Source: Pedobacter chinensis (GTDB lineage: Bacteria; Bacteroidota; Bacteroidia; Sphingobacteriales; Sphingobacteriaceae). From it: DNA of 64,000 bases. Of this stretch, positions 1 through 8,431 are shown piece after piece. Position numbers and translations under genes: made by a program. The DNA is taken from contig NZ_QPKV01000013.1 in assembly GCF_003339865.1 (NCBI RefSeq), forward strand, positions 1 through 64,000, given 5' to 3'. The notes below the pieces were generated by a model. The model saw only the letters and a program-made list of their open reading frames with translations. It searched no databases and was not told the origin of the DNA. Numbering within the stretch: the first letter of the stretch is position 1; each line of letters starts with the position of its first letter.

Positions 1-2
1 CG

Positions 3-77
3 CTGAGCAATTGGGCTACAACTGCTCAAAAACTTGCCATTTGGTTTCCTGATAGAATGATATTAGATTTGAATTGA
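3..77 (+). CDS. Possible 3' end of a gene entering from the left edge
   Basis: From position 3 an open frame runs to a TGA at 75-77 and encodes a C-terminal tail ending in ...FPDRMILDLN. It has no start inside the window, so it would be the last 24 residues of a gene that begins outside. The tail is not recognisable as any family. It converges with the truncated DUF1810 reading frame on the other strand, leaving only 15 bp between the stops. It may equally be non-coding; the frame is too short to decide. Confidence 0.25.
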   Translation: MSNWATTAQKLAIWFPDRMILDLN

Positions 78-92
78 TTTTTTTGAGAAGCA

Positions 93-326
93 TTATTTTA
101 GATTGACACAGTTTATTTTACAAAGCCGAGGATGATTTAAATATTGTTCAGCTTCATTTTTACTGTTTATAGCATAATATTTAGCAGTGTCACTTTTCCC
201 CAGGCCTTTTATCTGAGGAAAAATATACCACATCCAATGACTGGTTTTTTTTCCTTGCCTTATTTCTGATAATGCATGGTTATAACTGTTTTCCTGTGCA
301 TCGATAAATCTTTGTAAAGCTTCCAT
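93..326 (-). pseudogene. Truncated DUF1810 family protein
   Basis: The frame starts best at the ATG at 326 (MEALQRFIDAQENSYNHAL), because this is where the DUF1810 family normally begins; a longer frame to 395 adds 23 residues with no family resemblance. The hallmark SHWMWYIFPQIKGLG and YYAINSKNEAEQYLNHPRL blocks are present. The family is usually about 140 residues, but here homology stops right after the HPRL motif and the frame ends at 93 after an unrelated tail (CKINCVNLK), about 77 residues in total. The expected second half is not found in any frame between here and position 1. I infer a 3' deletion or rearrangement that left a non-functional remnant. The family has no established biochemical role that I know of. 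Confidence 0.6.
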
Positions 327-475
327 GTTTTTAAAAAGTATAGTTATATAACTATCTGTATTCAATAAGGTTTGCAGTATATTTAAGATCATCATGGCGT
401 AAGGGCGTAGTTAAAAAAATACAACATTTTAAAAACATTTGGCTTATCATTTGCTTTCAATAGCGAAAAAACTAG

Positions 476-883
476 ATGAACTTCTCAAATAATCCTCCTT
501 ATAAATGTGTCATTATAGATGATGATCAACTCAGCATAGATATATTGGCAAACTTTATTAATAAAATGCCAGACCTTTATGTCGCTCAAACCTATTCTGA
601 TCCGGCAAAGGCGCTTTCAGAAATTTTTGAGCAGGATAATATTGATTTCCTTTTTCTGGATATCAGAATGGATATTTCAGGTTTGGATGTTGCAAAAATA
701 TTACGTGATAAAGTTCGGTTTTTAATTTTTGTAACCTCGTATGAAGAATATGCTTTAGACGCATTTGGTGTTGAAGGCGATAAATTTCTGGTTAAACCGA
801 TTGGGTTTTCAAAACTTTCAGCTACTATTCACGACGTGTTGCAAAAAGAAAGTAGGCAAAGAGGATTTTCACAATCCCGCTAA
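476..883 (+). CDS. Stand-alone response regulator receiver domain
   Basis: A 135-residue protein that is almost entirely a CheY-like receiver. The acidic pocket is DDD at residues 16-18, the phospho-acceptor is D62 in FLDIRM, the switch threonine is T87 in FVTSYEEYA, and the conserved lysine is K107 in LVKPI. The VTSYEEYALDAF pattern is that of LytTR-type regulators, where T-x-Y-x-x-Y-A-x-x-A-F is common, but the protein stops about 15 residues after the receiver and has no LytTR DNA-binding domain. No histidine kinase is adjacent. It may act by protein-protein contact, or may derive from a regulator that lost its output domain. The fold is clear; partner and output are unknown. Confidence 0.85.
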   Translation: MNFSNNPPYKCVIIDDDQLSIDILANFINKMPDLYVAQTYSDPAKALSEIFEQDNIDFLFLDIRMDISGLDVAKILRDKVRFLIFVTSYEEYALDAFGVEGDKFLVKPIGFSKLSATIHDVLQKESRQRGFSQSR

Positions 884-1009
884 GTAAATAGTTGATTTCC
901 CGTAAAACAATTTTCATTTTTTTGAATTGTAATGAAGGTTTGTGAATGGAGTTATTCCATTTATTAAATCGACTTTATTTACTACACCTATTGATTTTGA
1001 TTTCTGCAA

Positions 1010-2728
1010 ATGAGCAAAAAGACAACAAAAAAGAGAATTGCAATACTTGGCGGTGGTCCGAGTGGGCTTTTTATGTATAAAAGACTTATTGAATCTGGTT
1101 TAAAAAATTTGGAAATCGAAATTTTTGAACGCAAAGGGTTTTTGGGTTCCGGCATGCCTTACAGTTCTGAAGGTGCAAATAAAGAGCACATTACCAACGT
1201 ATCTGATAATGAAATACCCGTTATTTTTAATTCTATAGAAGATTGGGTTAAAATTGCGCCAAAAAATATTCTGAAAAAATTTAACATCGATTTTGAAAAA
1301 TTTAATGAATACAAAGTATTACCCAGGTTATTTTTCGGGTCATATCTTTCTGCACAGTTTGAGCTTTTAATGCAGCTTGCAAAGCAAAAATCCATAGCTA
1401 CGAAAATTCATTTAAACACAGCGGTTACTAATATTTTCGATATTAAGCGGCGCAAGCAGGTTAAACTTGAAATTGAGGATAAGAGCGAGTTGTTTTTTGA
1501 TGAAATTATTATTTGCATCGGGCATAACTGGCCTAAAAAACACGAAGGAAAAATCCCAAATTATTTTGATTCTCCTTATCCTCCAAAAAAACTGGCTAAA
1601 AGATTCAATCATCCCATAGCACTAAAAGGTTCATCTCTTACCGCTGTTGATGCCATTAGAACACTTGCCCGTAACAATGGCGTTTTTAAAGAAGGGCCAG
1701 ATGGAGAATTTTCATATCAACTGGATTCTAAAAGCAGCAATTTTAAAATAATAATGCATTCCAGAAATGGTCTTTTACCGGCCATACGCTTTCATTTGGA
1801 AGATAGCCATTTAGGTAAAGATGCAACGCTAACCAAAAAACAGATTCATCAGAATATAGAAGAAAATGGTGGTTTTTTATCTCTTGATTTTGTGTTTGAG
1901 AAAAATTTTAAAGCACAATTTAAAAAGAAAGAGCCCAATTTCTACAAACGCATAAAAGATATGAATCTGGAAGATTTTGTCAATGCGATGATGGAATACA
2001 GGGAAGCAATTCCTCCTTTCGAACTTTTTAAAAAGGAATATGCTGAAGCTGAGAAATCAATCGATAGAAAAGAATCCATTTACTGGAAAGAAGTTTTAGC
2101 GGTGCTAAGTTTTGCAATGAACTACCCCGCAAAATACCTTTCTGCCGAAGATATGCAAAGGCTGCAAAAGGTTTTAATGCCATTAATTTCTATCGTAATT
2201 GCATTTGTGCCTCAAAGTTCTTGCAGAGATTTAATGGCGCTTTATGATGCCCGTGTTTTGGAGATTGTTTCGGTAGGTGAAAAAAGTTGGATTGAACCAA
2301 AAACCAAGGGTGGAATAATGTATCATTATGATGATGAAACAGGCAAAGAGGTTTCGGTGAGTTATAAAACTTTTGTTGATTGTGTGGGGCAGCCTCATTT
2401 ATCTTTTGAAGATTTTCCTTTTAAAGGATTAATTGAAGATGGCACTGTAAGCCCGGCGAAACTAAAATTCAAAAACCCGGAATGCGGTAAAAAAGAAGTG
2501 AAAAATAAAAATGAACTTGTTGAAAAAAACGGCAGGAACGAATATTATTTGCGTGTGCCTGGAATAACCATTAATGATTCATTTCAGGTAGTGGATAAAA
2601 AGGGCAAAGAAAATGATCGGATATACATTATGGCCGTTCCATACATTGGAGGTTATAACCCCGATTATTCAGGAATCGATTTTTGTGAGGCGGCTTCAGG
2701 GCAGGTAGTAAAGAATATTAAGGCATAA
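1010..2728 (+). CDS. FAD/NAD(P)-binding protein (NAD_binding_9 type)
   Basis: A 572-residue cytoplasmic flavoprotein-like oxidoreductase. The N-terminus carries a dinucleotide-binding motif, IAILGGGPSGLFMYKRL at residues 10-26, followed about 20 residues later by the acidic end of strand 2 (EIEIFERKG). A second GxG-like stretch (IICIGHNWPKKHEG) lies near residue 170, and FVDCVGQPHLS near 460 resembles the region that closes the FAD site. The length and the FLGSGMPYSSEGANKEHITNVSDNEIP block fit the FAD-NAD(P)-binding family (PF13454) found in bacteria next to varied metabolic genes. The substrate is not known. It stands alone between the receiver gene and a bidirectional terminator. No membrane segment or signal peptide is visible. 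Confidence 0.75.
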   Translation: MSKKTTKKRIAILGGGPSGLFMYKRLIESGLKNLEIEIFERKGFLGSGMPYSSEGANKEHITNVSDNEIPVIFNSIEDWVKIAPKNILKKFNIDFEKFNEYKVLPRLFFGSYLSAQFELLMQLAKQKSIATKIHLNTAVTNIFDIKRRKQVKLEIEDKSELFFDEIIICIGHNWPKKHEGKIPNYFDSPYPPKKLAKRFNHPIALKGSSLTAVDAIRTLARNNGVFKEGPDGEFSYQLDSKSSNFKIIMHSRNGLLPAIRFHLEDSHLGKDATLTKKQIHQNIEENGGFLSLDFVFEKNFKAQFKKKEPNFYKRIKDMNLEDFVNAMMEYREAIPPFELFKKEYAEAEKSIDRKESIYWKEVLAVLSFAMNYPAKYLSAEDMQRLQKVLMPLISIVIAFVPQSSCRDLMALYDARVLEIVSVGEKSWIEPKTKGGIMYHYDDETGKEVSVSYKTFVDCVGQPHLSFEDFPFKGLIEDGTVSPAKLKFKNPECGKKEVKNKNELVEKNGRNEYYLRVPGITINDSFQVVDKKGKENDRIYIMAVPYIGGYNPDYSGIDFCEAASGQVVKNIKA

Positions 2729-2763
2729 AAAAGCCAGAGATTAATGTAAACCTCTGGCTTTTC
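2729..2763. terminator. Bidirectional hairpin terminator
   Basis: An inverted repeat AAAGCCAGAG / CTCTGGCTTT with a 12-base loop, flanked by A and T runs on the two sides. It lies between the convergent oxidoreductase (+) and DUF4142 (-) genes and can serve both. Confidence 0.8.
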
Positions 2764-2781
2764 TTCAAGGATGAAATTTGC

Positions 2782-3369
2782 TTATTTCATTCCATCTTTA
2801 ATCCTGTTAATCATTGTTAAATGACTTTGTACTATTGGAGCAGTTTTAGTTGCAAAAGCTTTAAGATCAGCATCTGCACCATTTTTTGATTCATCTTCCA
2901 TTAATTTTAATGTTGATTTATGTCCGTCAACCATAGCATCAACATATGCTTTATCAAAGTCACTACCTGATTTTTTGCTCAGGTCGTCCATTTTTTTCTG
3001 ATGTTCTTCATCAACAGTAGTAGGTAAAGTGATGTTTTTAGTGGCAGCTATTTCCATTAGTTCGGTATTTGCCTTACCATGATCGTTAACCATCATCGTT
3101 GCAAATTCTTTTACCTGTGCATTATTACTTTTTTGTAGTGCAAGCTTGCCCAATTCAACTTCTGCCATTCCACCCACTGCTGCGCTTGTAGTAAATTTTG
3201 CATCTGCTTCATCAACCGCAATCCCACCAGTTGCTGCTACATTGGTGGTCGTATCTTTGCTCATGTTTAAGCTATCAGCGCTTTCTTTAGCATCTTTATC
3301 GCCACCGCTACAAGCCTGAAATGCCAGGGCCGATACTGAAACGGCCATTAAATAAATTAACTTTTTCAT
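2782..3369 (-). CDS. DUF4142 lipoprotein
   Basis: A 195-residue exported protein. The N-terminus MKKLIYLMAVSVSALAFQAC is a lipoprotein signal with the candidate lipidated Cys at residue 20, followed by SGGDKDAKE, a Bacteroidota-type acidic lipoprotein export region. Residues ~50-195 form the alpha-helical, ferritin-like DUF4142 domain (PF13628), including ELGKLALQKSNNAQVKEFA, MMVNDHGKANTEL and DAMVDGHKSTLKLMEDE. These repeated H-containing helices are the family signature. The role is unknown; members are often linked to stress or envelope conditions. It is monocistronic, with a terminator behind it. The domain call is strong; the function is open. Confidence 0.88.
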   Translation of the reverse strand: MKKLIYLMAVSVSALAFQACSGGDKDAKESADSLNMSKDTTTNVAATGGIAVDEADAKFTTSAAVGGMAEVELGKLALQKSNNAQVKEFATMMVNDHGKANTELMEIAATKNITLPTTVDEEHQKKMDDLSKKSGSDFDKAYVDAMVDGHKSTLKLMEDESKNGADADLKAFATKTAPIVQSHLTMINRIKDGMK

Positions 3370-3523
3370 ATTATTGGTTTTTGTTGTATTATAATAACAC
3401 GATTTATTTAGAAAGGTTTTTTTGTCATGCTATTGCATTGGCGCAATGTTTTTGGCCAGGCTTGTTGTCTGTCATCTTCAAACAGGTAGGAACCTAATGT
3501 GATTAAGTTTTAAGACAACCACT

Positions 3524-3682
3524 GTCATTCTGAGGTACGAAGAATCCGCAGGCGATGGAACACAAACTTTAATACAGCACTACAACCTTCAAAAAACAAA
3601 GTCAGCAGTAAACCAAGGTACATGCCTGTAGGTTAGGGATTTACTTCGTAGCTGCTTCGCAGTCTTCGTGCCTCAGAATGAC
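3524..3682. repeat. Palindrome-ended ~160-bp repeat, left cluster copy 1
   Basis: The unit begins GTCATTCTGAGGTACGAAGA and ends TCTTCGTGCCTCAGAATGAC; the ends are inverted repeats of each other over 20 bases with one mismatch. Copies 1 and 2 are separated by 18 bp (AAATCCCGTTGAACCACT). There is no coding capacity. The same unit occurs in opposite orientation at 48495-49088. Confidence 0.9.
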
Positions 3683-3700
3683 AAATCCCGTTGAACCACT

Positions 3701-3860
3701 GTCATTCTGAGGTACGAAGAATCTCCAGGCGATGGAACACAAAACTTTAATAACGGCACTACTCCCTTACAAAACAATTCAGCAGTAAAACCAAGGTACA
3801 TACCTGTAGGTTAGGGATTTACTTCGTAGCTGCTTCGCGGTCTTCGTGCCTCAGAATGAC
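3701..3860. repeat. Palindrome-ended ~160-bp repeat, left cluster copy 2
   Basis: Second tandem copy, 160 bp, with the same terminal inverted repeats as copy 1 and only scattered base differences. It is followed by the same 18-bp spacer before copy 3. Confidence 0.9.
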
Positions 3861-3878
3861 AAATCCCGTTGAACCACT

Positions 3879-4042
3879 GTCATTCTGAGGTACGAAGAAT
3901 CTCCAAGCGATGAAACACAAACTTTAATATACAGCACTACAACCTTTAAAAAATAAAGTCAGCGGTAAACCAAAGTACAACGCCTGTAGGTCAGGGATTT
4001 ACTTCGTAGCTGCTTCGCGGTCTTCACTGCGTTCAGAATGAC
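3879..4042. repeat. Palindrome-ended ~160-bp repeat, left cluster copy 3
   Basis: Third copy, 164 bp. Its right end is CACTGCGTTCAGAATGAC instead of CGTGCCTCAGAATGAC, a variant that also appears in the 48.5-kb cluster. It ends 23 bp past the stop of the DUF1543 gene, so it forms that gene's 3' flank. Confidence 0.88.
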
Positions 4043-4064
4043 AAATTTTAAAAAGCAGCACTCA

Positions 4065-4646
4065 CTAAATCTTATCTAATTTAAAATAACCTAAGTGAAT
4101 TTCATCATCAGGAATTTCTGAGTTTGGAGTTATTTCGATATGGTATTTTTCTTTATGTTTTGGATTCAGAATATCTTCCACTCTGTAAATGTCATCAATG
4201 TCAATCCCATATTTTTCATCAATATGTGAATTCGCTCCTTTAACTGAATTCGTTTTGAAAAACACCGTTTTCTTAGCATCCTGAATAGCTGAAGCTCTGT
4301 CATCTTTAACTCCCAGCACGATGTAATGCTGTTCTTCCAGTTTTCCTGATTGATAGCCGCCAAGATTGATAAAGAATAATTTATGTGGAGAGGCGGAGGT
4401 ATCGCTTGTTCTTGGTATTACTTTAATCTGATAACCATCAACCTGATTTACTTCCCGCCATCCGTCAATGTGAATACTGGAGCCGGCTTCCGGCCAAAAA
4501 GATTTTATTTCCGGAACCAGATCCCTTAAAGAAGTAGCAATTCCAAAAAAATAATCGTGTTGCTCAACATTTCGATTAGGTGCTTTAGAGCCTAATAACA
4601 ACATATATAATTTCGGATTTTCATTATCCTGAGGCTGTTCATCCAT
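4065..4646 (-). CDS. DUF1543 domain-containing protein
   Basis: A 193-residue soluble protein with the DUF1543 signature (PF07566) at residues ~12-65: LYMLLLGSKAPNRNVEQHD, FFGIATSLRDLVPEIK, HIDGWREVNQVDGY. A second half (~85-190) contains LFFINLGGYQSGKLEEQHY and VLGVKDDRASAIQDAK, which echoes the first half and suggests two related alpha/beta lobes, as in the family. No catalytic residues are known. There is no signal peptide. It is monocistronic, facing the sigma/anti-sigma pair from downstream, with the palindrome-ended repeats behind it. Confidence 0.8.
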   Translation of the reverse strand: MDEQPQDNENPKLYMLLLGSKAPNRNVEQHDYFFGIATSLRDLVPEIKSFWPEAGSSIHIDGWREVNQVDGYQIKVIPRTSDTSASPHKLFFINLGGYQSGKLEEQHYIVLGVKDDRASAIQDAKKTVFFKTNSVKGANSHIDEKYGIDIDDIYRVEDILNPKHKEKYHIEITPNSEIPDDEIHLGYFKLDKI

Positions 4647-4738
4647 ATTTTATAGCTTTAAATACTATAACCAGCAAAAGATATTATCGTTTTGAAAATT
4701 ATAAATTTCTTAAATGGGAAAAGTGAAAATCAACAATG

Positions 4739-5233
4739 CTATTTGATCGATTTCATATGATTGATCTCCGTTTTTAATTCTTTGATCTGCTCCTGAGCCT
4801 GACGATTCTCCAGATAAAAATAAATTGCAAAGCCCAGAAAAATTTTACCAAGCACAAAAACAGCGGCAAAAACCCATCGCCAGGCTTTATGTATGCGTAT
4901 GTGGCTCGATTCTGATTCAACTTCAATATACCGGTCCTGCTTTACATGATCTTGTTCAGAATCTTTATCGGTATCATCCAATTTTTCCAGACTTTGTTCG
5001 CGGAGTTTGATTTCGCTTAATTCTTTCTCAATTTTTGATAAAATACCTGGGGGTGGTGGAACAGCCATGTTTTGAGCCAGCACTTCCATATCCAATTCTA
5101 ATTTTGTTAAAGCCTCTTCAAATTCAGGATACTGTTTTTTAAGTAATAAAACCTGCTGAACCTCATCATCGGTCGCGATACCCATTACATAGGTTTCCAT
5201 TAGGCCGCTATCTATTAATTTTTTAATTTCCAC
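4739..5233 (-). CDS. Anti-sigma factor, single membrane span
   Basis: A 164-residue protein starting at a GTG that overlaps the end of the sigma-factor gene by 11 bp; no ATG fits the domain better. Residues ~5-60 (LIDSGLMETYVMGIATDDEV, YPEFEEALTKLELDMEVLA) match the anti-sigma N-terminal domain of Bacteroidota RskA-like proteins. Then comes an acidic linker, one membrane span at ~118-140 (WVFAAVFVLGKIFLGFAIYFYL) and a short coiled tail (ENRQAQEQIKELKTEI). The usual periplasmic RskA domain of >100 residues is missing, so only about 25 residues face the periplasm. I infer that it holds the partner sigma factor at the membrane. Confidence 0.7.
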   Translation of the reverse strand: MEIKKLIDSGLMETYVMGIATDDEVQQVLLLKKQYPEFEEALTKLELDMEVLAQNMAVPPPPGILSKIEKELSEIKLREQSLEKLDDTDKDSEQDHVKQDRYIEVESESSHIRIHKAWRWVFAAVFVLGKIFLGFAIYFYLENRQAQEQIKELKTEINHMKSIK

Positions 5234-5678
5234 GAGCTTTCCTGATTTTATCTATTGATGACTTCAATTGACCACGTAATGTATTTTCATTCCTGTTAAG
5301 TAAATCTGCTAGTTGAGATAAAGATTTTTTCTGATAATAAACCGCCTGGAAAACAATCCGCTCATCATGATCTAAAAGATTTAAATAGTTGTTAGCTTGT
5401 TCGTTGTTGTTTAACTTCCCATTGTTATGTTCATGGTTTATATGTGCTAACTCGATTAATTTACGCTGTGCATATTGCCTTAATTCTAACCAGGATGCTG
5501 AACTACTTTTGGTTTCTGATGCAAATGCAGATATAATTTTTACCAAATATTCTTCCGATCTTTTATGATCCTGAACCGTTCCTCTGATAAAACCTAAAAG
5601 CATTCCTGCATACTTATCATATAACAGGCGTATATCCTTCCGGCTACCGTGAGGAATGTTTAAAACAACTTCGGACAT
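5223..5678 (-). CDS. ECF-type RNA polymerase sigma factor (divergent)
   Basis: A 151-residue protein with the outline of a small extracytoplasmic-function sigma factor. Residues ~15-75 are a region-2-like helical block (IRLLYDKYAGMLLGFIRG), and residues ~95-148 are region 4 with a helix-turn-helix (LLDHDERIVFQAVYYQKKSLSQLADLL, NENTLRGQLKSSIDKIRKA). Region 2 is weakly conserved and the gene might be missed by a quick scan. The start codons overlap the next gene, so the two are translationally linked, the standard arrangement for sigma and its inhibitor. Targets are unknown. Confidence 0.7.
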   Translation of the reverse strand: MSEVVLNIPHGSRKDIRLLYDKYAGMLLGFIRGTVQDHKRSEEYLVKIISAFASETKSSSASWLELRQYAQRKLIELAHINHEHNNGKLNNNEQANNYLNLLDHDERIVFQAVYYQKKSLSQLADLLNRNENTLRGQLKSSIDKIRKARGN

Positions 5679-5884
5679 TTATTAACGGGACTTATTAAAT
5701 ATAATTGCAAGATAAGATCAAAATTTTAAAATACGTTTAATTAACAATAAAAATTAATCTCCCTGCAAGCTTTTTAAAAATTTCCATATCCGAAATGAAA
5801 ATAAACTGCATTATAAATTTAAATATATTTTCAATTGTAAAACTCAATTTGTTCGCTAATTTTAACATATAATTTATCCTTAAG

Positions 5885-6661
5885 ATGAAAATAGCAACCT
5901 ACAATGTAAATGGCGTAAACGGGCGGTTACCTGTATTACTAAAATGGCTCGGAGAAACACAACCCGATGTGGTTTGCCTTCAGGAACTTAAGGCTCCTCA
6001 AGAAAAATTTCCCGAGCAAGCCATTCTCGATGCTGGCTACCAGGCTATTTGGCATGGGCAAAAAAGCTGGAACGGTGTTGCTATTCTTTCCCGGGGACAT
6101 GAAATTAAAGAACTAAAACGCGGTTTGCCCGGCGATCCCGAAGATTTGCATAGCCGTTATATAGAAGCAATGGTAAAAGGTATTGTAATAGGGTGTTTAT
6201 ATTTACCAAATGGAAACCCTGCGCCAGGGCCAAAACTGGATTATAAAATGGCCTGGTTTGAACGATTAACACTTCATGCGGCAAAACTTTTAGAATACAA
6301 TTTGCCTGTGGTTTTAGCAGGTGATTATAATGTAATGCCTACAGAATTGGATGTTTACAAACCTGAACGTTGGGTTGATGATGCCTTGTTCAGACCAGAA
6401 GTTCGTGAGGCATTTAAAAATTTAGTTGCCCAGGGTTGGACTGACGCAATGAGAAAACTTTATCCTGATGAAGTTATTTACACTTTTTGGGATTATTTTA
6501 GAAACGCTTATGGCAGAAATGCAGGATTGCGTATTGATCATTTTCTGCTAAGCCCGCAACTTCAAAACCGGCTTTTAAATGCAGGAGTTGATAAACATGT
6601 TAGAGGTTGGGAAAAAACCAGCGATCATGCTCCTGTATGGATTGAAATTGCCGAACAGTAA
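5885..6661 (+). CDS. xthA: Exodeoxyribonuclease III
   Basis: A 258-residue Mg-dependent AP endonuclease and 3'-5' exonuclease of the ExoIII/APE family, used in base excision repair. It starts MKIATYNVNGVNGRLPVLLKW. Visible catalytic motifs are VVCLQELKAP (metal-binding Glu34), WNGVAILSR, LAGDYNVMP (catalytic Asp and Asn), RIDHFLLS, and the C-terminal SDHAPVWIE with the catalytic Asp-His pair. Length matches the family. The gene is monocistronic and divergent from the sigma gene. The ~255 bp after its stop hold no recognisable gene before the terminator of the facing unit. Confidence 0.93.
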   Translation: MKIATYNVNGVNGRLPVLLKWLGETQPDVVCLQELKAPQEKFPEQAILDAGYQAIWHGQKSWNGVAILSRGHEIKELKRGLPGDPEDLHSRYIEAMVKGIVIGCLYLPNGNPAPGPKLDYKMAWFERLTLHAAKLLEYNLPVVLAGDYNVMPTELDVYKPERWVDDALFRPEVREAFKNLVAQGWTDAMRKLYPDEVIYTFWDYFRNAYGRNAGLRIDHFLLSPQLQNRLLNAGVDKHVRGWEKTSDHAPVWIEIAEQ

Positions 6662-6918
6662 TCTAAACGGATACTAAGATTAGCAACTTCCAAAGGCTGT
6701 TTACATCATAAACTTGCTTTTTTGAGATGAATTCTTGGGTTTTTTAGCTGGCAAATACATTTTACCACAGTTAGTTACCAACCTCTTGGAATGTTGAATA
6801 ATAAACTGCCAAAAAGATTTAAGAACATCTTAGCCACTTTTTATATTGCAAACCCTGGGAAATAATGCATAATCTTGGGAATGAAAACGGTTGGTAAGCC
6901 ACCATACATGGCGAGGCA

Positions 6919-6961
6919 AGTAAAAGAGGCTTAAAGAATTAATCTTTAAGCCTCTTTTACT
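6919..6961 (-). terminator. Strong hairpin terminator
   Basis: A perfect 18-bp stem (AGTAAAAGAGGCTTAAAG paired with its complement) and a 7-base loop. It touches the TAA of the minus-strand gene at 6962 and could also stop + strand readthrough from xthA. Confidence 0.85.
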
Positions 6962-7258
6962 TTATTCATCTTGTTCCCATTTTTCATGCTTTTCGCTTAG
7001 TTCCCTTTGCTTATTTATCAACTCTTTTTGATCGGTTAAATCCTTGTAATAAAAATAGCCGCCAAAACCAAGGATAAGAATGATGTTACTCAATTTAAAG
7101 CTGTGATCGAGCCAGTAAGATAAAGGTGGAACATTGCCGCTTAAGCTTTGTTTAATGCTTGACCACGAGTTAAGCGTGAAAATAATTGCGATCATCAATA
7201 AAACCTTTAGCAGGGTTTGGATGATGATTTTTTGATATGGGATTTTTTCTGTCTCCAT
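6962..7258 (-). CDS. Small two-span membrane protein, unknown
   Basis: A 98-residue protein with two hydrophobic spans, ~10-30 (IIIQTLLKVLLMIAIIFTL) and ~54-70 (LSNIILILGFGGYFYY), then a charged coiled tail (KDLTDQKELINKQRELSEK). I do not recognise a family. Its ATG overlaps the stop of the M42 peptidase gene (TAATG), so the two are translationally coupled and probably made together. It is the last gene before a strong terminator. It might anchor or modulate the peptidase, but that is guilt by association only. Confidence 0.65.
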   Translation of the reverse strand: METEKIPYQKIIIQTLLKVLLMIAIIFTLNSWSSIKQSLSGNVPPLSYWLDHSFKLSNIILILGFGGYFYYKDLTDQKELINKQRELSEKHEKWEQDE

Positions 7259-8373
7259 TATTTAAATTCTCTGAAATCTTGTCCGTCTTTAATGTTCAGC
7301 AAGCTTTCATAAATCAAGCTGATTACATTATCCACATCTTCTTTATGCACCATTTCTACTGTGGTGTGCATATAACGCAATGGTAACGAAATCAATGCTG
7401 ATGGAACTCCTCCGTTTGAATAAGCAAAAGCATCGGTATCGGTACCTGTTGAACGGGATGATGCCTGACGTTGGAACGGGATATCGTTCTTTTCAGCCGC
7501 TTTAATCAATAATTTGTTCAGGTTGGTTTGAACAGCCGGAGCATATGAAACCACAGGTCCTTTTCCTGCTGATAAATCGCCTTGAGTATTTTTATTAATC
7601 ATTGGAGTAGTGGTGTCATGCGTTACATCGGTAACAATGGCCACATTTGGTTTAATGTGTTGAGCAATCATTTCTGCCCCGCGTAGCCCAATTTCTTCCT
7701 GTACCGAATTAACGATGTATAATCCGAAAGGAAGTTTTTTCTTGTTCTCTTTTAGTAAACGGGCAACTTCGGCAATCATAAAGCCACCAACACGGTTATC
7801 TAAAGCACGGCCAACATAATAGCGGTCGTTCAATACCATAAATTCATCCTCGTAAGTGATTACGCAACCCACATGAATGCCCAGTTTTTCCACTTCTTCT
7901 TTTGAGGTACAGCCACAATCCAGGAAAATGTTTTTCAGTTCTGGTGCCTGTTCTTTTTCTCCGTGGCGGGTGTGGATAGCTGGCCAGCCGAAAACCGCTT
8001 TAATCATTCCTTTTTCAGTATGAATATTTACACGTTTAGATGGTGCAATCTGATGATCGGAACCACCGTTGCGGATTACGTAAATCAGACCCTCATTCGT
8101 AATGTAATTTACATACCAGGAAATTTCATCGGCATGGGCCTCAATTACAACTTTATATGCTGCTTTCGGATTGATTACTCCTACAGCAGTTCCATAATTA
8201 TCTATAAAATGTTCATCGATATATGGTTTTAAATAGTTTAACCATAACTTCTGACCTTCCCATTCATAACCAGTGGGAGCGGGATTGTTAATGTATTCTT
8301 CAAGAAACTGCAGCGATTTTTTGGTTACTACAGGTGTGTGTTTTTTCTTCTCGTCTTCTTTTTTCTTAGCCAT
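7258..8373 (-). CDS. M42 family metallo-aminopeptidase
   Basis: A 371-residue cytoplasmic di-metal peptidase of the M42 family (glutamyl aminopeptidase / endoglucanase-M-like), which trims peptides as large oligomeric shells in characterised members. Metal and catalytic motifs are visible: EAHADEISWYV with H80 and D82, GRALDNRVGGFM with the bridging Asp, VQEEIGLRGAEM with the catalytic Glu pair, IVTDVTHDTT, and the C-terminal HTTVEMVHKEDV with the last metal His. The first ~12 residues are Lys/Glu-rich. It is first in a two-gene unit with the small membrane protein. Confidence 0.9.
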   Translation of the reverse strand: MAKKKEDEKKKHTPVVTKKSLQFLEEYINNPAPTGYEWEGQKLWLNYLKPYIDEHFIDNYGTAVGVINPKAAYKVVIEAHADEISWYVNYITNEGLIYVIRNGGSDHQIAPSKRVNIHTEKGMIKAVFGWPAIHTRHGEKEQAPELKNIFLDCGCTSKEEVEKLGIHVGCVITYEDEFMVLNDRYYVGRALDNRVGGFMIAEVARLLKENKKKLPFGLYIVNSVQEEIGLRGAEMIAQHIKPNVAIVTDVTHDTTTPMINKNTQGDLSAGKGPVVSYAPAVQTNLNKLLIKAAEKNDIPFQRQASSRSTGTDTDAFAYSNGGVPSALISLPLRYMHTTVEMVHKEDVDNVISLIYESLLNIKDGQDFREFK

Positions 8374-8431
8374 ATTTTATTTATGATTTTTGAATTACGA
8401 TATTCAGATTTTTGAAATCGTGATTCGTAAA

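Noticed and set aside
3524..4042. Insertion sequence
   Set aside because: Inverted ends are present but the 160-bp units hold no transposase frame; at most a non-autonomous element.
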